From NCBI GenBank assembly GCA_016787755.1, contig JAEUUA010000018.1, forward strand, positions 310,001 to 374,000: a stretch of DNA of 64,000 nucleotides. The letters are read 5' to 3'. Made by a program: the position numbers and the translations under genes. The number at the start of each line of letters is the position of its first letter. The first letter of the stretch is position 1. The notes beneath the pieces were generated by a model. The model had not been told where the DNA came from, did no database searches, and saw only the letters and a program-made list of their open reading frames with translations. Origin of the DNA: Cyclobacteriaceae bacterium. Its GTDB lineage: Bacteria; Bacteroidota; Bacteroidia; Cytophagales; Cyclobacteriaceae. Below are positions 42,318 through 52,132 of this stretch, piece after piece.

Positions 42318-43091
42318 ATGGCGCAAGGATTACTGATTGATATGGATGGTGTTGTGTATGGCGGTGATACCATGATTCCCGGTGCTGATGTTTTTATCGC
42401 TCGATTATTAAAAGAGAACATTCCGTTCCTGTTCATGACTAACAATAGTCAGCGCACAAGGTTGGAAGCCGTGCGTAAACTAGCAAGGCTTGGAATTTCA
42501 GTTAAGGAAAGTCATATCTATACGAGTGCATTGGCTACGGGAAAATTTTTATCCAGTCAAATACCCAACGGAACAGCGTATGTGTTAGGAGAAGGCGGAT
42601 TGCTTTCCTCTCTTCATGAAAACGGAATCTCGTTGGTGAACACGGACCCTGATTTTGTGGTATTAGGGGAAGGAAGAAACTTTACGCTTGAGATGGTGCA
42701 ACGTGCTGTTGATATGATTTTAGCAGGAGCAAAATTTGTCATCACGAATCGTGATCCATCCCCCAAGAAAAAAGGGTGGGATAATCTGGGCATTGCTGCA
42801 ACAAGCGCCATGATTGAAGAAGCAACCGGCATAAAAGCATTTGTGGTTGGTAAGCCGGGGCCTGTAATGATGCGCGCTGCAAGAAAAGAACTGGGACTTG
42901 AAACTGCCGAGACCACCATTATTGGCGATACGATGGATACCGACATTCGAGGGGGTGTGCAAATGGGTTATAAAACTATTCTTGTACTCAGTGGAATTAC
43001 TAAAAAGGAACATCTGATTCGCTATGCCTACAAACCTGACATGGTGGTCGATTCTGTCAAAGAAATAAAATTTCCCTTACCCTGGTGGTAA
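42318..43091 (+). CDS. HAD-IIA hydrolase (NagD-like phosphatase)
   Basis: 257 residues. HAD motif I is LLIDMDGVVYGG (nucleophile Asp and general acid), motif II FLFMTNNSQRTR, motif III Lys in FVVGKPGPVMM, motif IV TIIGDTMDTDIRGG. The class IIA cap lies between motifs II and III. It hydrolyses a small phosphomonoester; substrate unknown. Confidence 0.9.
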   Translation: MAQGLLIDMDGVVYGGDTMIPGADVFIARLLKENIPFLFMTNNSQRTRLEAVRKLARLGISVKESHIYTSALATGKFLSSQIPNGTAYVLGEGGLLSSLHENGISLVNTDPDFVVLGEGRNFTLEMVQRAVDMILAGAKFVITNRDPSPKKKGWDNLGIAATSAMIEEATGIKAFVVGKPGPVMMRAARKELGLETAETTIIGDTMDTDIRGGVQMGYKTILVLSGITKKEHLIRYAYKPDMVVDSVKEIKFPLPWW

Positions 43092-43132
43092 GAAAGATTC
43101 TAAAATAAATGTTTAACTAAGAATATAAATTT

Positions 43133-43546
43133 ATGAAACGTAATGCATCAGCCCATTGGGAAGGAGACCTCAAAACTGGAAAAGGAAATCTGTCAACGGC
43201 AAGTACAGTATTAAGTAAAACTCAATACTCATTTAACACTCGCTTTGAAAATGGTGTTGGCACCAATCCCGAAGAACTATTAGCTGCAGCTCATGCGGGT
43301 TGTTTTACGATGGCAGTAGGTGCTGCCTTAGGACAGGCAGGGTTCAAGGCTGATTCCTTGGATACAGTAGCAACCGTAACTTTGGAAGGTGTAGATATCA
43401 AAGATGTTCACCTTGTTATTACCGGTAAAGTGTCTGGCATCGAACCTGCCAAATTTAAAGAGATTGCAAAAGGGGCTGAAAAGAATTGTATCATTTCAAA
43501 AGCATTGAGTATACCTATTACATCAGAAGCCACCCTAATTAGCTAA
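43133..43546 (+). CDS. OsmC family peroxiredoxin
   Basis: 137 residues with the two redox Cys: AAAHAGCFTMAVGAAL and EKNCIISKAL. The conserved start WEGDLKTGKG and FENGVGTNPEELLAAA are typical of OsmC. It reduces organic hydroperoxides. It precedes the leuC leader by about 130 bases and is likely a separate unit. Confidence 0.93.
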   Translation: MKRNASAHWEGDLKTGKGNLSTASTVLSKTQYSFNTRFENGVGTNPEELLAAAHAGCFTMAVGAALGQAGFKADSLDTVATVTLEGVDIKDVHLVITGKVSGIEPAKFKEIAKGAEKNCIISKALSIPITSEATLIS

Positions 43547-43590
43547 TACATACCAAACACTTGTAAGTGTAAAACTTAAATTTTTCTTAA

Positions 43591-43598
43591 TACATTTG
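43591..43598 (+). promoter_or_regulatory. -7 promoter element TACATTTG before the leu leader
   Basis: Exact TAnnTTTG match; no clear -33 element at the usual distance. If used, the transcript would begin near 43604 and contain the hairpin at 43682-43709. Confidence 0.4.
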
Positions 43599-43677
43599 AG
43601 TAATACGTAATGATTTAACATATTAGTGTGTTATTTGCGAAGTCAAAAAATGATTACCCAATAACCTAACCTAAACC

Positions 43678-43745
43678 TGTGAACTGTCCCGCCCACCAGC
43701 GGGACAGTTTCATTTTATAGAGTTTTGAACAAACTAACGATTGTT
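43678..43745 (+). terminator. leu leader: hairpin terminator plus module shared with the ilv leader
   Basis: TGTGAAC runs into a perfect 11-bp stem (43682-43692 with 43699-43709, six-base loop), then three bases, TTTTATAG (43713-43720), nine bases and CAAACTAACGATTGTT (43730-43745). The same elements in the same order and spacing precede ilvE. The GTG start of leuC follows directly. No branched-chain-rich leader peptide was found upstream, so the mechanism may differ from the ilv one. Confidence 0.7.
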
Positions 43746-45158
43746 GTGAGCAATAAAAAACCAAAAACAATTTTTGAAAAAATCTGGGACAAGCATGTGG
43801 TAAAACATGCAGACGGCTACCCAGATGCTGTCTTTATCGATCGTCATTTTATTCATGAAGTTACAAGTCCCCAGGCTTTTGATGGATTGCGAAAGAGAGG
43901 CATCAAAGTTTTTAATACCCAACGCACAACCGCTACGGCAGATCACAATGTTCCTACGAAAGATCAGCACCTTCCTATCAAAGAAGCCTTGTCAAGACAT
44001 CAGGTAGAAACACTTAGAAATAATTGTTCAGAATTTGGTGTTGAATTATATGATTTGGGTCATCCTTTTCAGGGTATCGTTCATATTATCGGACCAGAGT
44101 TAGGATTAACTTTACCAGGAATGACTATTGTGTGTGGAGACAGTCATACCTCTACACATGGTGCCTTTGGAAACATTGCCTTTGGCATTGGTACATCTGA
44201 AGTAGAGCAAGTATTAGCAACGCAGTGCATTTTGCAATACAAACCCAAGACCATGAAGATTGAGATCACAGGTAAGGTGGGTAAAGGTGTGGTCAGCAAG
44301 GATATTATTTTATACATCATTTCAAAAATATCAGCCAGTGGAGCCACTGGCTTTTTTGTTGAGTACGCAGGCGAAGCGATCAAGAGTTTATCCATGGAAG
44401 CTCGCATGACTATTTGCAACATGAGTATTGAGATGGGCGCACGTGGTGGTTTGATTGCTCCTGATGAAATAACTTTTAATTATATCAAAGGGAGGAAGTT
44501 TGCCCCTCAAGGTGACGCGTTTGATAAAGCTGTCATTGAATGGAAAGCATTAGCAACTGATGAAGGTGCTACCTATGATCAGATTCTTTCTTTTAATGGT
44601 GCAGACATCACTCCTATGATAACCTATGGAACCAATCCCGGCATGGGCATGAAAGTTACAGATCGCATTCCTACCGCTGAAGAGCTAAAAGAAATAAGTG
44701 AACAAACTTCGTTTAAGAAATCATTGGAGTACATGGGGTTGGAACAAGGTTCACTGCTACTTGGGAAATCAATTGACTATGTATTTATCGGAAGTTGTAC
44801 CAATGCACGCATTGAAGACTTACGCGCAGTTGCCTCTATGGTGAAGGGAAAGCAAAAGGCGGCCAATGTAGAAGTATGGGTTGTCCCCGGTTCCAAGCAA
44901 GTTCAAGAGCAAGCCAAAAAAGAAGGACTTGATAAAATTTTTGAAGCTGCTGGTTTTGAATTACGCGACCCCGGATGTTCTGCGTGCCTGGGCATGAACG
45001 AAGATAAAATCCCGGCAGGAAAATATTGCATCAGTACGTCCAATAGAAACTTTGAAGGAAGGCAAGGTCCTAAGTCGCGTACATTTTTAGCGAGTCCTTT
45101 AAGTGCGGCTGCAGCTGCAATAACAGGTAAGGTTACAGATGTTAGAGAATTGATATGA
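43746..45158 (+). CDS. leuC: 3-isopropylmalate dehydratase, large subunit
   Basis: 470 residues from the GTG at 43746 ([19 protein letters not shown] fits LeuC better than the frame from the TTG at 43725). Iron-sulfur ligands are in [12 protein letters not shown] and [25 protein letters not shown] and [14 protein letters not shown] are also conserved. It isomerises isopropylmalate with LeuD. It ends in an ATGA overlap with leuD. Confidence 0.95.
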   Translation: MSNKKPKTIFEKIWDKHVVKHADGYPDAVFIDRHFIHEVTSPQAFDGLRKRGIKVFNTQRTTATADHNVPTKDQHLPIKEALSRHQVETLRNNCSEFGVELYDLGHPFQGIVHIIGPELGLTLPGMTIVCGDSHTSTHGAFGNIAFGIGTSEVEQVLATQCILQYKPKTMKIEITGKVGKGVVSKDIILYIISKISASGATGFFVEYAGEAIKSLSMEARMTICNMSIEMGARGGLIAPDEITFNYIKGRKFAPQGDAFDKAVIEWKALATDEGATYDQILSFNGADITPMITYGTNPGMGMKVTDRIPTAEELKEISEQTSFKKSLEYMGLEQGSLLLGKSIDYVFIGSCTNARIEDLRAVASMVKGKQKAANVEVWVVPGSKQVQEQAKKEGLDKIFEAAGFELRDPGCSACLGMNEDKIPAGKYCISTSNRNFEGRQGPKSRTFLASPLSAAAAAITGKVTDVRELI

Positions 45159-45739
45159 GTAAGGAAAAGTTTACATTATTAAAATCAAAGGCTGTTCCAT
45201 TGCCTAATGAGAATATTGACACGGATCAGATTATCCCAGCACGGTTTTTAAAATCAACTACGCGCGAAGGCTTTGGTGACAATTTATTTCGCGACTGGCG
45301 CTATGACAGCAATAATAACCCTGTACACGATTTTGCATTAAATAATCCAGCGTACTCAGGGAAGATTTTAGTGGCCGGCAAAAACTTTGGGTGTGGAAGC
45401 AGTCGCGAACATGCAGCCTGGGCACTTTATGATTATGGATTTCGTGTAGTCGTGTCTAGTTTCTTTGCCGACATCTTTAAAAACAATGCATTGAATAACG
45501 CGGTGTTGCCAGTAGTAGTTTCGGATTCGTTTTTGAAAAGACTATTGGATACAATCCAATCAAACCCCGAGACACAAGTAACAGTTGATTTAGAGAATCA
45601 GAATATAAGTTTTGATAGTCACTCAGAGAATTTTGATATCAACGCTTATAAAAAGATATGTTTAACCAACGGGTATGACGACATCGATTACCTGTTGAGT
45701 TTGGATAAAGAGATTCGAGAATTTGATTTAGCACATTAA
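45155..45739 (+). CDS. leuD: 3-isopropylmalate dehydratase, small subunit
   Basis: 194 residues with the swivel-domain blocks [16 protein letters not shown] and [17 protein letters not shown], the active-site Ser and Arg loop. Overlaps leuC by four bases, as normal for the two subunits. Confidence 0.95.
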   Translation: MSKEKFTLLKSKAVPLPNENIDTDQIIPARFLKSTTREGFGDNLFRDWRYDSNNNPVHDFALNNPAYSGKILVAGKNFGCGSSREHAAWALYDYGFRVVVSSFFADIFKNNALNNAVLPVVVSDSFLKRLLDTIQSNPETQVTVDLENQNISFDSHSENFDINAYKKICLTNGYDDIDYLLSLDKEIREFDLAH

Positions 45740-45818
45740 AATGGTTATTGGTTGATCGTTATTGGTTTACAAATGAGCCAAACAAAACGATGAAAAAACA
45801 ACAAAGAATGAACAACGA

Positions 45819-46919
45819 ATGAAAAGAAAAATAGTCATACTCCCTGGCGATGGAATTGGTAAAGAAGTTACTACCGAAGGAAAGCGCGTGTTGGAAAAAA
45901 TTGCCGAGGTATTTGATCATGAATTTGAATTTGATGAAGCCAGCATTGGTCATGATGCCATTGAAGCCACGGGTAATCCTTTACCAGATGAAACGCTTGC
46001 TAAACTTAAAAACTGTGACGCCATTTTATTCGGAGCAGTGGGTCATCCTAAATATGACAACGATCCTACTTTAAAAGTAAGACCCGAACAAGGTTTGTTA
46101 AAAATGCGTAAGGAGTTAGGCTTGTATGCAAACCTTCGTCCGATTAAATTATTTGATGAATTGCTTGAAGCCTCCAGCATCAAACCTGAAATCTTAAAAG
46201 GTTCCGATATTTTGTTCTTCCGCGAATTAACGGGCGATGTGTACTTTGGCGAGAAGGGAAGAAAGGATGATGGTAATACTGCATACGATCTTATGATTTA
46301 TCAGCGCTATGAGGTTGAGCGCATTGCACATAAGGCTTTTCAAGCTGCACGTACACGCAAAAAGAAAGTTACTTCCGTAGATAAAGCTAACGTACTGGAA
46401 AGCTCACGCTTGTGGCGCGAAGTGGTTCAGGAAATTGGCAAACAATATCCTGATGTAGAATTGGAGCATCAGTTTATTGATTCTGCAGCTATGAAGCTTA
46501 TTCAAAATCCACGAAGCTTTGATGTAGTTGTTACCGGAAATTTATTTGGTGATATTCTTACCGATGAAGCTTCGCAGATTGCGGGCTCAATGGGTATGCT
46601 TGCTTCGGCATCGGTTGGTGATACAGTTGGATTGTATGAACCCATCCACGGCAGTGCGCACGATATTACGGGAAAGGGAATTGCCAATCCATTGGCTTCC
46701 ATTTTATCCGTTGCACTTCTGCTAGATATTTCCTTCGGACTGAAAGAAGAATCAGACTTAGTGATTAAAGCGGTAGAGCAAACATTAAAACAAGGCTATC
46801 GCACTACCGACATTGCAAACGATAAAACTTCAAAAGATAAAATTTTAGATACTCAACAGATGGGTGCAATCATTGTAAATCATATTGCAAGCATTCATGA
46901 ACCCGTATCCAATAACTAG
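45819..46919 (+). CDS. leuB: 3-isopropylmalate dehydrogenase
   Basis: 366 residues. Blocks are [29 protein letters not shown], a Tyr/Lys catalytic pair in [10 protein letters not shown] and [13 protein letters not shown], and the metal-binding region [22 protein letters not shown]. It oxidises and decarboxylates isopropylmalate to the keto acid of Leu. Confidence 0.95.
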   Translation: MKRKIVILPGDGIGKEVTTEGKRVLEKIAEVFDHEFEFDEASIGHDAIEATGNPLPDETLAKLKNCDAILFGAVGHPKYDNDPTLKVRPEQGLLKMRKELGLYANLRPIKLFDELLEASSIKPEILKGSDILFFRELTGDVYFGEKGRKDDGNTAYDLMIYQRYEVERIAHKAFQAARTRKKKVTSVDKANVLESSRLWREVVQEIGKQYPDVELEHQFIDSAAMKLIQNPRSFDVVVTGNLFGDILTDEASQIAGSMGMLASASVGDTVGLYEPIHGSAHDITGKGIANPLASILSVALLLDISFGLKEESDLVIKAVEQTLKQGYRTTDIANDKTSKDKILDTQQMGAIIVNHIASIHEPVSNN

Positions 46920-46932
46920 TAATCAGAAAACT

Positions 46933-48093
46933 ATGGCACAGAAAATTCAAATCTTCGACACAACCCTTCGCGATGGCGAACAAGTACCGGGCTGTCAGTT
47001 AAAAACTGAAGAAAAAGTTATCATTGCTAAAGAACTCGAGTTAATTGGTGTGGATGTGATTGAAGCCGGGTTCCCCATCTCAAGCCCCGGAGATTTTCTT
47101 TCTGTAGTAGAAATTTCTAAAGCAGTAAAAGAACCGGTTGTATGTGGACTTACCCGTTCAAAGAAAGACGATATCGATGTTGCTGCAGAGGCGCTTCATC
47201 ACGCCAAGCGTGGAAGGATTCATACCGGCATTGGCTCATCGGATGTTCATATCAAACACAAATTCAAATCAAGTCGCGAACAAGTGTTGGAACAAGGTGT
47301 ATGGGCGGTGAAATACGCAAAATCTAAAGGCTATGAAGTTGAATTCTTTGCTGAAGATGCGGGTCGTGCCGACTTAGTCTTCTTAGCCAAATTGATTGAA
47401 GCGGTTATTGCCGCTGGTGCGGATGTTGTAAACATTCCCGACACAACGGGTTATTGCTTACCGCATTTATACGGAAAGCGTATTCAATACTTAGTTGAAA
47501 ATGTAAAGAATATTGAAAAGGCTATTATCTCCGTGCATTGTCATAACGATTTAGGATTAGCTACTGCCAATACGTTGGCCGGATTAACAAACGGTGCGCG
47601 ACAAGCGGAAGTTACGATTAATGGAATTGGCGAGCGTGCCGGAAATACTTCCTTGGAAGAAATAGCCCTGATTTTGCAAACGCACAAAGATCTTGGTTTG
47701 TACACCGACATTAAGGCGGAACGAATTTATAAATTAAGTAATCTGGTATCGGGGATGATGCGTATGCCGGTGCAAGCGAATAAAGCCATTGTAGGTAAGA
47801 ATGCATTTGCGCATAGCTCGGGTATCCATCAGGATGGATTTTTGAAACATGCCGAGAACTATGAAATCATTAATCCTGCTGATGTAGGCGTTCCCTCCTC
47901 TTCTATTGTGTTAACTGCACGCAGCGGTCGTGCAGCGCTGAAGCATCGGGCTGAGCTTTTAGGCTATTCGTATGAAGGCGATGATTTAAACACGCTGTAT
48001 GAAAACTTCCTGATTGTGGCCGATGAGAAGAAAGAGGTGAATGATGCCGACTTGATTATGCTGGCTACCAACTTGCCCATTTTAGTAAAGTAG
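46933..48093 (+). CDS. leuA: 2-isopropylmalate synthase, short form without regulatory domain
   Basis: 386 residues from the ATG at 46933; the longer frame from 46885 overlaps leuB. DRE-TIM barrel motifs: [32 protein letters not shown] ([19 protein letters not shown]), [10 protein letters not shown] and [14 protein letters not shown]. It ends soon after the barrel and subdomain, lacking the 120-residue LeuA dimer domain that binds leucine in other bacteria. Citramalate or homocitrate synthase activity cannot be excluded, but the leuCDB neighbours favour LeuA. Confidence 0.92.
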   Translation: MAQKIQIFDTTLRDGEQVPGCQLKTEEKVIIAKELELIGVDVIEAGFPISSPGDFLSVVEISKAVKEPVVCGLTRSKKDDIDVAAEALHHAKRGRIHTGIGSSDVHIKHKFKSSREQVLEQGVWAVKYAKSKGYEVEFFAEDAGRADLVFLAKLIEAVIAAGADVVNIPDTTGYCLPHLYGKRIQYLVENVKNIEKAIISVHCHNDLGLATANTLAGLTNGARQAEVTINGIGERAGNTSLEEIALILQTHKDLGLYTDIKAERIYKLSNLVSGMMRMPVQANKAIVGKNAFAHSSGIHQDGFLKHAENYEIINPADVGVPSSSIVLTARSGRAALKHRAELLGYSYEGDDLNTLYENFLIVADEKKEVNDADLIMLATNLPILVK

Positions 48094-48255
48094 ACCATTT
48101 CTAACCACAGAGAAAACTGAGATTTTCTCTTTACCGCTTAGGGCGAAGGCGCAAGGGAAATCGCTAAGACTATTCAATGGAAAGCAGCCGGACGACTAAA
48201 AATTAAGTTGCATTTCTTGGCGTTCTTTGCGTCTTTGCGTGCAAAATAATTTCCT
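48094..48255. repeat. Short dispersed intergenic repeat sequence
   Basis: Contains ACCACAGAGAAAACTGAG and GGCGTTCTTTGCGTCTTTGC, forms frequently scattered between genes in this group. Related ACAGAGGGCAAAGAGGATCACG is found at 49096-49117. No gene seen. Confidence 0.4.
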
Positions 48256-49086
48256 ATGAAAGACCTCCGTTCAATTATTATTATGCTCTTGACTTTGGCT
48301 TCCTGGCAATTAACGGCACAGGAAATAGGCTTGCAGTTATATAGCCTTCGCAATGAAATCCCTAAGGATGTAGCAGGATCCCTTGCACTCATCAACAAAT
48401 GGGGCATCAAAGAAATTGAAGGTGGTGGCACCTATGGAATGACCCAGGAAGAATTCAATGCACTTTGCAAAAAGAATAACTTAAAAATGGTTAGCATCGG
48501 AGCCGGGTTTGAGGAATTAGAAAAAGATCCTGCTGCTGTTGCGGCTAAAGCAAAACAATTTGGAGCCACCTATGTCATGTGCGCTTGGATTCCACATACA
48601 GGAGATGATTTTACGTTGGCCGATACTGAAAAAGCAATTGCTGTTTTTAGTAAGGCGGGCAAAGTATTGAAGGCGCAAGGTTTGTCGTTGTGTTACCACA
48701 TCCATGGCTACGAGTTTAGGGATTATGAAGGTGGTACGTTGTTTGACTTGATGGTTAAAAAACTTGACAAAACCTATGTTAATTTCGAAATGGATGTTTT
48801 CTGGGTAAAGCATCCCGGGCAAGATCCCGTGGCATTGCTGAAAAAATATCCCGGACGCTTTCCATTGATGCATTTAAAAGATCGGAAGCCCGGGACCCCC
48901 AACAGTCAGTCGGGTCATGCGGATGACGAAACCAATGTTGTGTTGGGAACCGGTGATGTAGGTATCAAAGCCATAATGAAGGAAGCCCGTAAAGCCGGAG
49001 TAAAACATTTTTTCATTGAAGACGAATCTTCGCATGCCGTTGAACAAATTCCGCAGAGTCTTGTATTTCTTAAATCGTTGAAATAA
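48256..49086 (+). CDS. Sugar phosphate isomerase/epimerase-like protein, secreted
   Basis: 276 residues with a signal peptide (about 1-21, ending LTAQ) and an AP-endonuclease-2/xylose-isomerase TIM barrel: IGLQLYSLRNEI, SLCYHIHGYEF, VNFEMDVFWVKHPGQDPVAL, LMHLKDRKPG and HFFIEDES. His and Glu residues in these blocks are the usual metal ligands. A second member of the same family is at 57896-58804. Substrate unknown. Confidence 0.85.
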   Translation: MKDLRSIIIMLLTLASWQLTAQEIGLQLYSLRNEIPKDVAGSLALINKWGIKEIEGGGTYGMTQEEFNALCKKNNLKMVSIGAGFEELEKDPAAVAAKAKQFGATYVMCAWIPHTGDDFTLADTEKAIAVFSKAGKVLKAQGLSLCYHIHGYEFRDYEGGTLFDLMVKKLDKTYVNFEMDVFWVKHPGQDPVALLKKYPGRFPLMHLKDRKPGTPNSQSGHADDETNVVLGTGDVGIKAIMKEARKAGVKHFFIEDESSHAVEQIPQSLVFLKSLK

Positions 49087-49135
49087 TTATTCGCCACAGA
49101 GGGCAAAGAGGATCACGGAAAACTATCTTTGGTTT

Positions 49136-49834
49136 GTGAGCAATTTCTTTAAACGGTTGTACCGAAAACTGCGCAAGCTGCTTATCATCTTGTTCGTTGC
49201 GCAGCTCGTTTATATCATTATTCTCCGCTGGATCGATCCACCCATTACCATAACGCAACTTAGCAGTTGGATAGAAGGCAATGGATTAAAACGCGACTAC
49301 ATACCCTTTGAAGACATGTCACCCAACATTCGGTTGGCGGTAATGGCTTCCGAAGATCAACTCTTTCCCGATCACAATGGCTTTGATTTAAAGAGTATTC
49401 AAAAGGCACTCGAGAGCAAGAAGAAACGTGTGCGAGGTGCCTCCACCATTAGTCAACAAGTAGCAAAGAATGTATTTCTATGGCAAGGCCGTAGTTGGCT
49501 GCGTAAGGGTCTTGAAGTGTATTTTACTTTTATGATCGAATTGGTGTGGAGCAAGCAACGGATTCTAGAAATGTATTTAAACGTTTCTGAGATGGGCAAA
49601 GGAATTTTTGGGATTGAAGCAGCGGCTCAAAGGAATTTTAAGAAGTCCGCCAAAAAACTTACCCGTATAGAGGCCGCAATGATTGCCGCCTGTTTACCTA
49701 ACCCCAAGAAGTATAGCGTACAACCACCCTCCAATTATATTAACAGGCGCTATCCGTGGATTTTAAATCAGATGCGAAATTTGGAAGGCGATGAAGATGT
49801 TGAGAACTTGTTGGAAGTAACGAAGCCGTTATAA
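49136..49834 (+). CDS. mtgA: Monofunctional peptidoglycan transglycosylase
   Basis: 232 residues from a GTG. One N-terminal membrane helix (about 14-32) and a GT51 domain: AVMASEDQLFPDHNGFD with catalytic Glu, RGASTISQQVAKNVFLWQGRSW, EMYLNVSEMGKGIFGIEAAAQ and AAMIAACLPNPKKY. It polymerises lipid II without a transpeptidase domain. Confidence 0.93.
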   Translation: MSNFFKRLYRKLRKLLIILFVAQLVYIIILRWIDPPITITQLSSWIEGNGLKRDYIPFEDMSPNIRLAVMASEDQLFPDHNGFDLKSIQKALESKKKRVRGASTISQQVAKNVFLWQGRSWLRKGLEVYFTFMIELVWSKQRILEMYLNVSEMGKGIFGIEAAAQRNFKKSAKKLTRIEAAMIAACLPNPKKYSVQPPSNYINRRYPWILNQMRNLEGDEDVENLLEVTKPL

Positions 49835-49835
49835 A

Positions 49836-49861
49836 AAAGAAGCAGTGAATATTGCTTCTTT
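49836..49861 (+). terminator. Possible terminator after mtgA
   Basis: Arms AAAGAAGCA (49836-49844) and TGCTTCTTT (49853-49861) with an 8-base loop, two bases after the stop codon. The T-run is short. Confidence 0.5.
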
Positions 49862-49916
49862 GAGGGTGAAAAAGCCGTAATTGTTGAGTTTATATGCTTG
49901 TTTAGTGCCCTTAGCT

Positions 49917-50543
49917 TTACCAATATATTTGATTGTTCAACATGATTCCTATTAAGAAGAATAGCATCGGTAATATTAAAGTCAATATTGCTAAGAAGTC
50001 ATAATTAGCTTCTCGAATCTCATTTAGAATAAATTCTGGGTCAGCCTTATTCACTTCTATAATTTTTGTTCCAGCAAGGAAATCACCAAGTCGTCTTTGT
50101 GGGTTGAATAGAACAATGATTCCCTCTACTATCCAAAGAGGTGCAGTAATATTTCTCAGAATGCACCTTAGTCTATCTGCAGGTCTTAAAGTTCTACTAT
50201 TTACAATTTGATAACCAAGTAATCTGTGCACAATACTTTGCCCATTGTAGAAGTCCTTGTTAAAAAGGACTATATAGATTAAGGTAAAAGGAATAGAAAT
50301 AAATAAGTCCGAAAGCTTAAAATCAGTTCTCACTCTCTGCCCTATGTAAACATCGTCCATTAGCATTTGACTTAAAATAAAAAAAGGTAATAGAAGAGGA
50401 ATACAAAATGAAAGTACATAGAGAAATTCTAATCCCATCGCCTTTAATCTTTTGTTGAAACTCAGGTTTAAAATTGTCTCGTTAGTTAAGTAAGCATTGC
50501 TTAAAGGATTAAAAAGTAAAAATTTTAATACTTTCATCATCAA
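49917..50543 (-). CDS. RDD family membrane protein
   Basis: 208 residues with four likely membrane helices. The RDD-type features are LEFLYVLSFCIPLLLPF in the first helix, an internal NGQSIVHRLLGYQIVNSRT block, and RRLGDFLAGTKII, which matches the family's ending 'R..GD.laGT.V'. The function of RDD proteins is mostly unknown; some are transporters. Confidence 0.8.
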   Translation of the reverse strand: MMMKVLKFLLFNPLSNAYLTNETILNLSFNKRLKAMGLEFLYVLSFCIPLLLPFFILSQMLMDDVYIGQRVRTDFKLSDLFISIPFTLIYIVLFNKDFYNGQSIVHRLLGYQIVNSRTLRPADRLRCILRNITAPLWIVEGIIVLFNPQRRLGDFLAGTKIIEVNKADPEFILNEIREANYDFLAILTLILPMLFFLIGIMLNNQIYW

Positions 50544-50573
50544 TGTTTATCATCTGCTACAAAAAGCAGTATT

Positions 50574-51467
50574 CTATTTACTTATTTTCAAATTCTCCGC
50601 CACCATCAACACAAAATCTTTTCCTTTCACAAAACCCTTGCCCCACTCGGCTTCATATTTATCGGTAATACCCAACGCGGCAATGTCTTCTACCTTCTTG
50701 CCTTTCTTTAACGCAGCCGCTACCTGATCGCGGATGTCGGCAACACCGTCACGTACTTTTTTTACATCGGCTTTGGTAGCCACCTCACCATGGCCGGGTA
50801 TTACTTTGGTATTGTCATCTAACAGCAATAAAATTTTATCAAGTGTGTTAATGAATCCATTGATTCCACCCCCATTGGTTAAATCAATGTAGGGATAGCC
50901 ATAGCGCACAAAGGCATCGCCTGTATGCACCACGTTGGCATTTTTAAATTGAACGATCACATCGCCATCGGTGTGGCCACGATCGAAATGATGCAGGATT
51001 ACATCTTCGCCATTCAAATGAAAATTCAATTTGTCGGCAAACGTAACTACCGGCCATGCCTCTTTGTCGCGTGGGGGTGTAGTCTTATTGGTACGTGCGT
51101 TTACGGTTTCTTTCATCATGCGCGTGCGCACATTATCATGCGCCACGAGTGTGGCACCCATCTTATAAAAATTTTCATTACCCCCACTATGGTCGCCATG
51201 TACGTGCGTGTTAATTGCAAAGCGAATTTCACCCGGATCGAGTGTTTTAATAGCGCCATTAATTTTGTTGGAGAGCGGAGCAAACTGGTTATCAATCATC
51301 AGCGTTCCTTCTTTTCCTAACAACACACCGATGTTTCCACCTGAGCCTTTCAACATGTAAATCTGTTCGGTAACTTTTATCGGTTGAATTCTTACCGTGT
51401 CCATGTTGCCCTGCCCGAACGATGCAAGACTTACAAAGAGAATACTTGTTAACAGTATGTACTTCAT
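50574..51467 (-). CDS. Secreted metallo-beta-lactamase fold hydrolase
   Basis: 297 residues from the ATG at 51467 (MKYILLTSILFVSLASFGQ is a signal peptide). Metal ligands: NTHVHGDHSGGNEN, VIPGHGEVATK and a His in HHFDRGHTDGD. It most resembles the secreted MBL proteins related to subclass B3/quinone-amine maturation types, of unknown substrate. Antibiotic hydrolysis is not implied. Confidence 0.85.
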   Translation of the reverse strand: MKYILLTSILFVSLASFGQGNMDTVRIQPIKVTEQIYMLKGSGGNIGVLLGKEGTLMIDNQFAPLSNKINGAIKTLDPGEIRFAINTHVHGDHSGGNENFYKMGATLVAHDNVRTRMMKETVNARTNKTTPPRDKEAWPVVTFADKLNFHLNGEDVILHHFDRGHTDGDVIVQFKNANVVHTGDAFVRYGYPYIDLTNGGGINGFINTLDKILLLLDDNTKVIPGHGEVATKADVKKVRDGVADIRDQVAAALKKGKKVEDIAALGITDKYEAEWGKGFVKGKDFVLMVAENLKISK

Positions 51468-51507
51468 AAAAATATTAGTTAATGATGGAGTTCTCATATT
51501 GACTTTA

Positions 51508-52110
51508 TTAAGTAGCCCACGTTTTGCCTACAGTTTCCAATGGCACGCAACCCTGAAACGGACCCGGCACCTGATTGTATTGCAACACCTGAGTAGCCCC
51601 GGCTTCGGAAGTAAAGAACCCGAGCAGCGTAAGTTCTTTCACTTTCAACACAAAGGGTTTATCCTTGCCTCCGCCTGTATTCCACCAACCGGAAGAATCA
51701 TTACCCGTTGATTGTGTTAATGCAGCATCGTGGTGTTTTTTAAAATGCGCCTTCTGCTCGTCTGCACTGCAGTCCATAAATTTACTTCCATAAGTCTTTT
51801 TGGCATCTGCATCAAACTCGGCAAGTCCTAACAAGAAAGCATCTTGCTCATTTTTTTGATACACCTCTTTCAGCAGGCTGTCAATGAAACCCGGCACGCC
51901 TACATCTTTGGCTCCGGGTGTTGTGGTTTTTGGCAAAATGATTTCTGCTATCTCACCCACCAAACTTGCCTGATCGTTTGTAAAAAAAACAGGTTGAAAG
52001 TTAAGCTCGGGCGATGCCTTGCATCCATTTAATACTCCCGTTAAGGCTGAGCCTGTTATGGTATAACCCAACACAAGGGCTGTTCGTTGAATGGCTTCTC
52101 TTCTGTTCAT
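51508..52110 (-). CDS. Gluconate 2-dehydrogenase subunit 3 family protein
   Basis: 200 residues starting MNRREAIQRTALVLG, a twin-arginine-like signal with a Cys near residue 30 that may be lipid-modified. The domain contains LVGEIAEIILPKTTTPGAKDVGV and FIDSLLKEVYQ, the typical subunit-3 pattern. It is downstream of the GMC oxidoreductase gene (22-base gap), its probable partner. Confidence 0.88.
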   Translation of the reverse strand: MNRREAIQRTALVLGYTITGSALTGVLNGCKASPELNFQPVFFTNDQASLVGEIAEIILPKTTTPGAKDVGVPGFIDSLLKEVYQKNEQDAFLLGLAEFDADAKKTYGSKFMDCSADEQKAHFKKHHDAALTQSTGNDSSGWWNTGGGKDKPFVLKVKELTLLGFFTSEAGATQVLQYNQVPGPFQGCVPLETVGKTWAT

Positions 52111-52132
52111 ATTGTTGTATTTGAGAATTCGC

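Noticed and set aside
43561..43677. Leader peptide for leuC
   Set aside because: All three frames were read; no ORF with a run of Leu, Ile or Val was found.
49124..49131. TATCTTTG as promoter of mtgA
   Set aside because: The -7 match is exact, but no -33 TTTG lies at the right distance and it is part of repeat-like sequence.
48094..49135. CRISPR-like repeats
   Set aside because: Related short forms occur only singly and without regular spacing.
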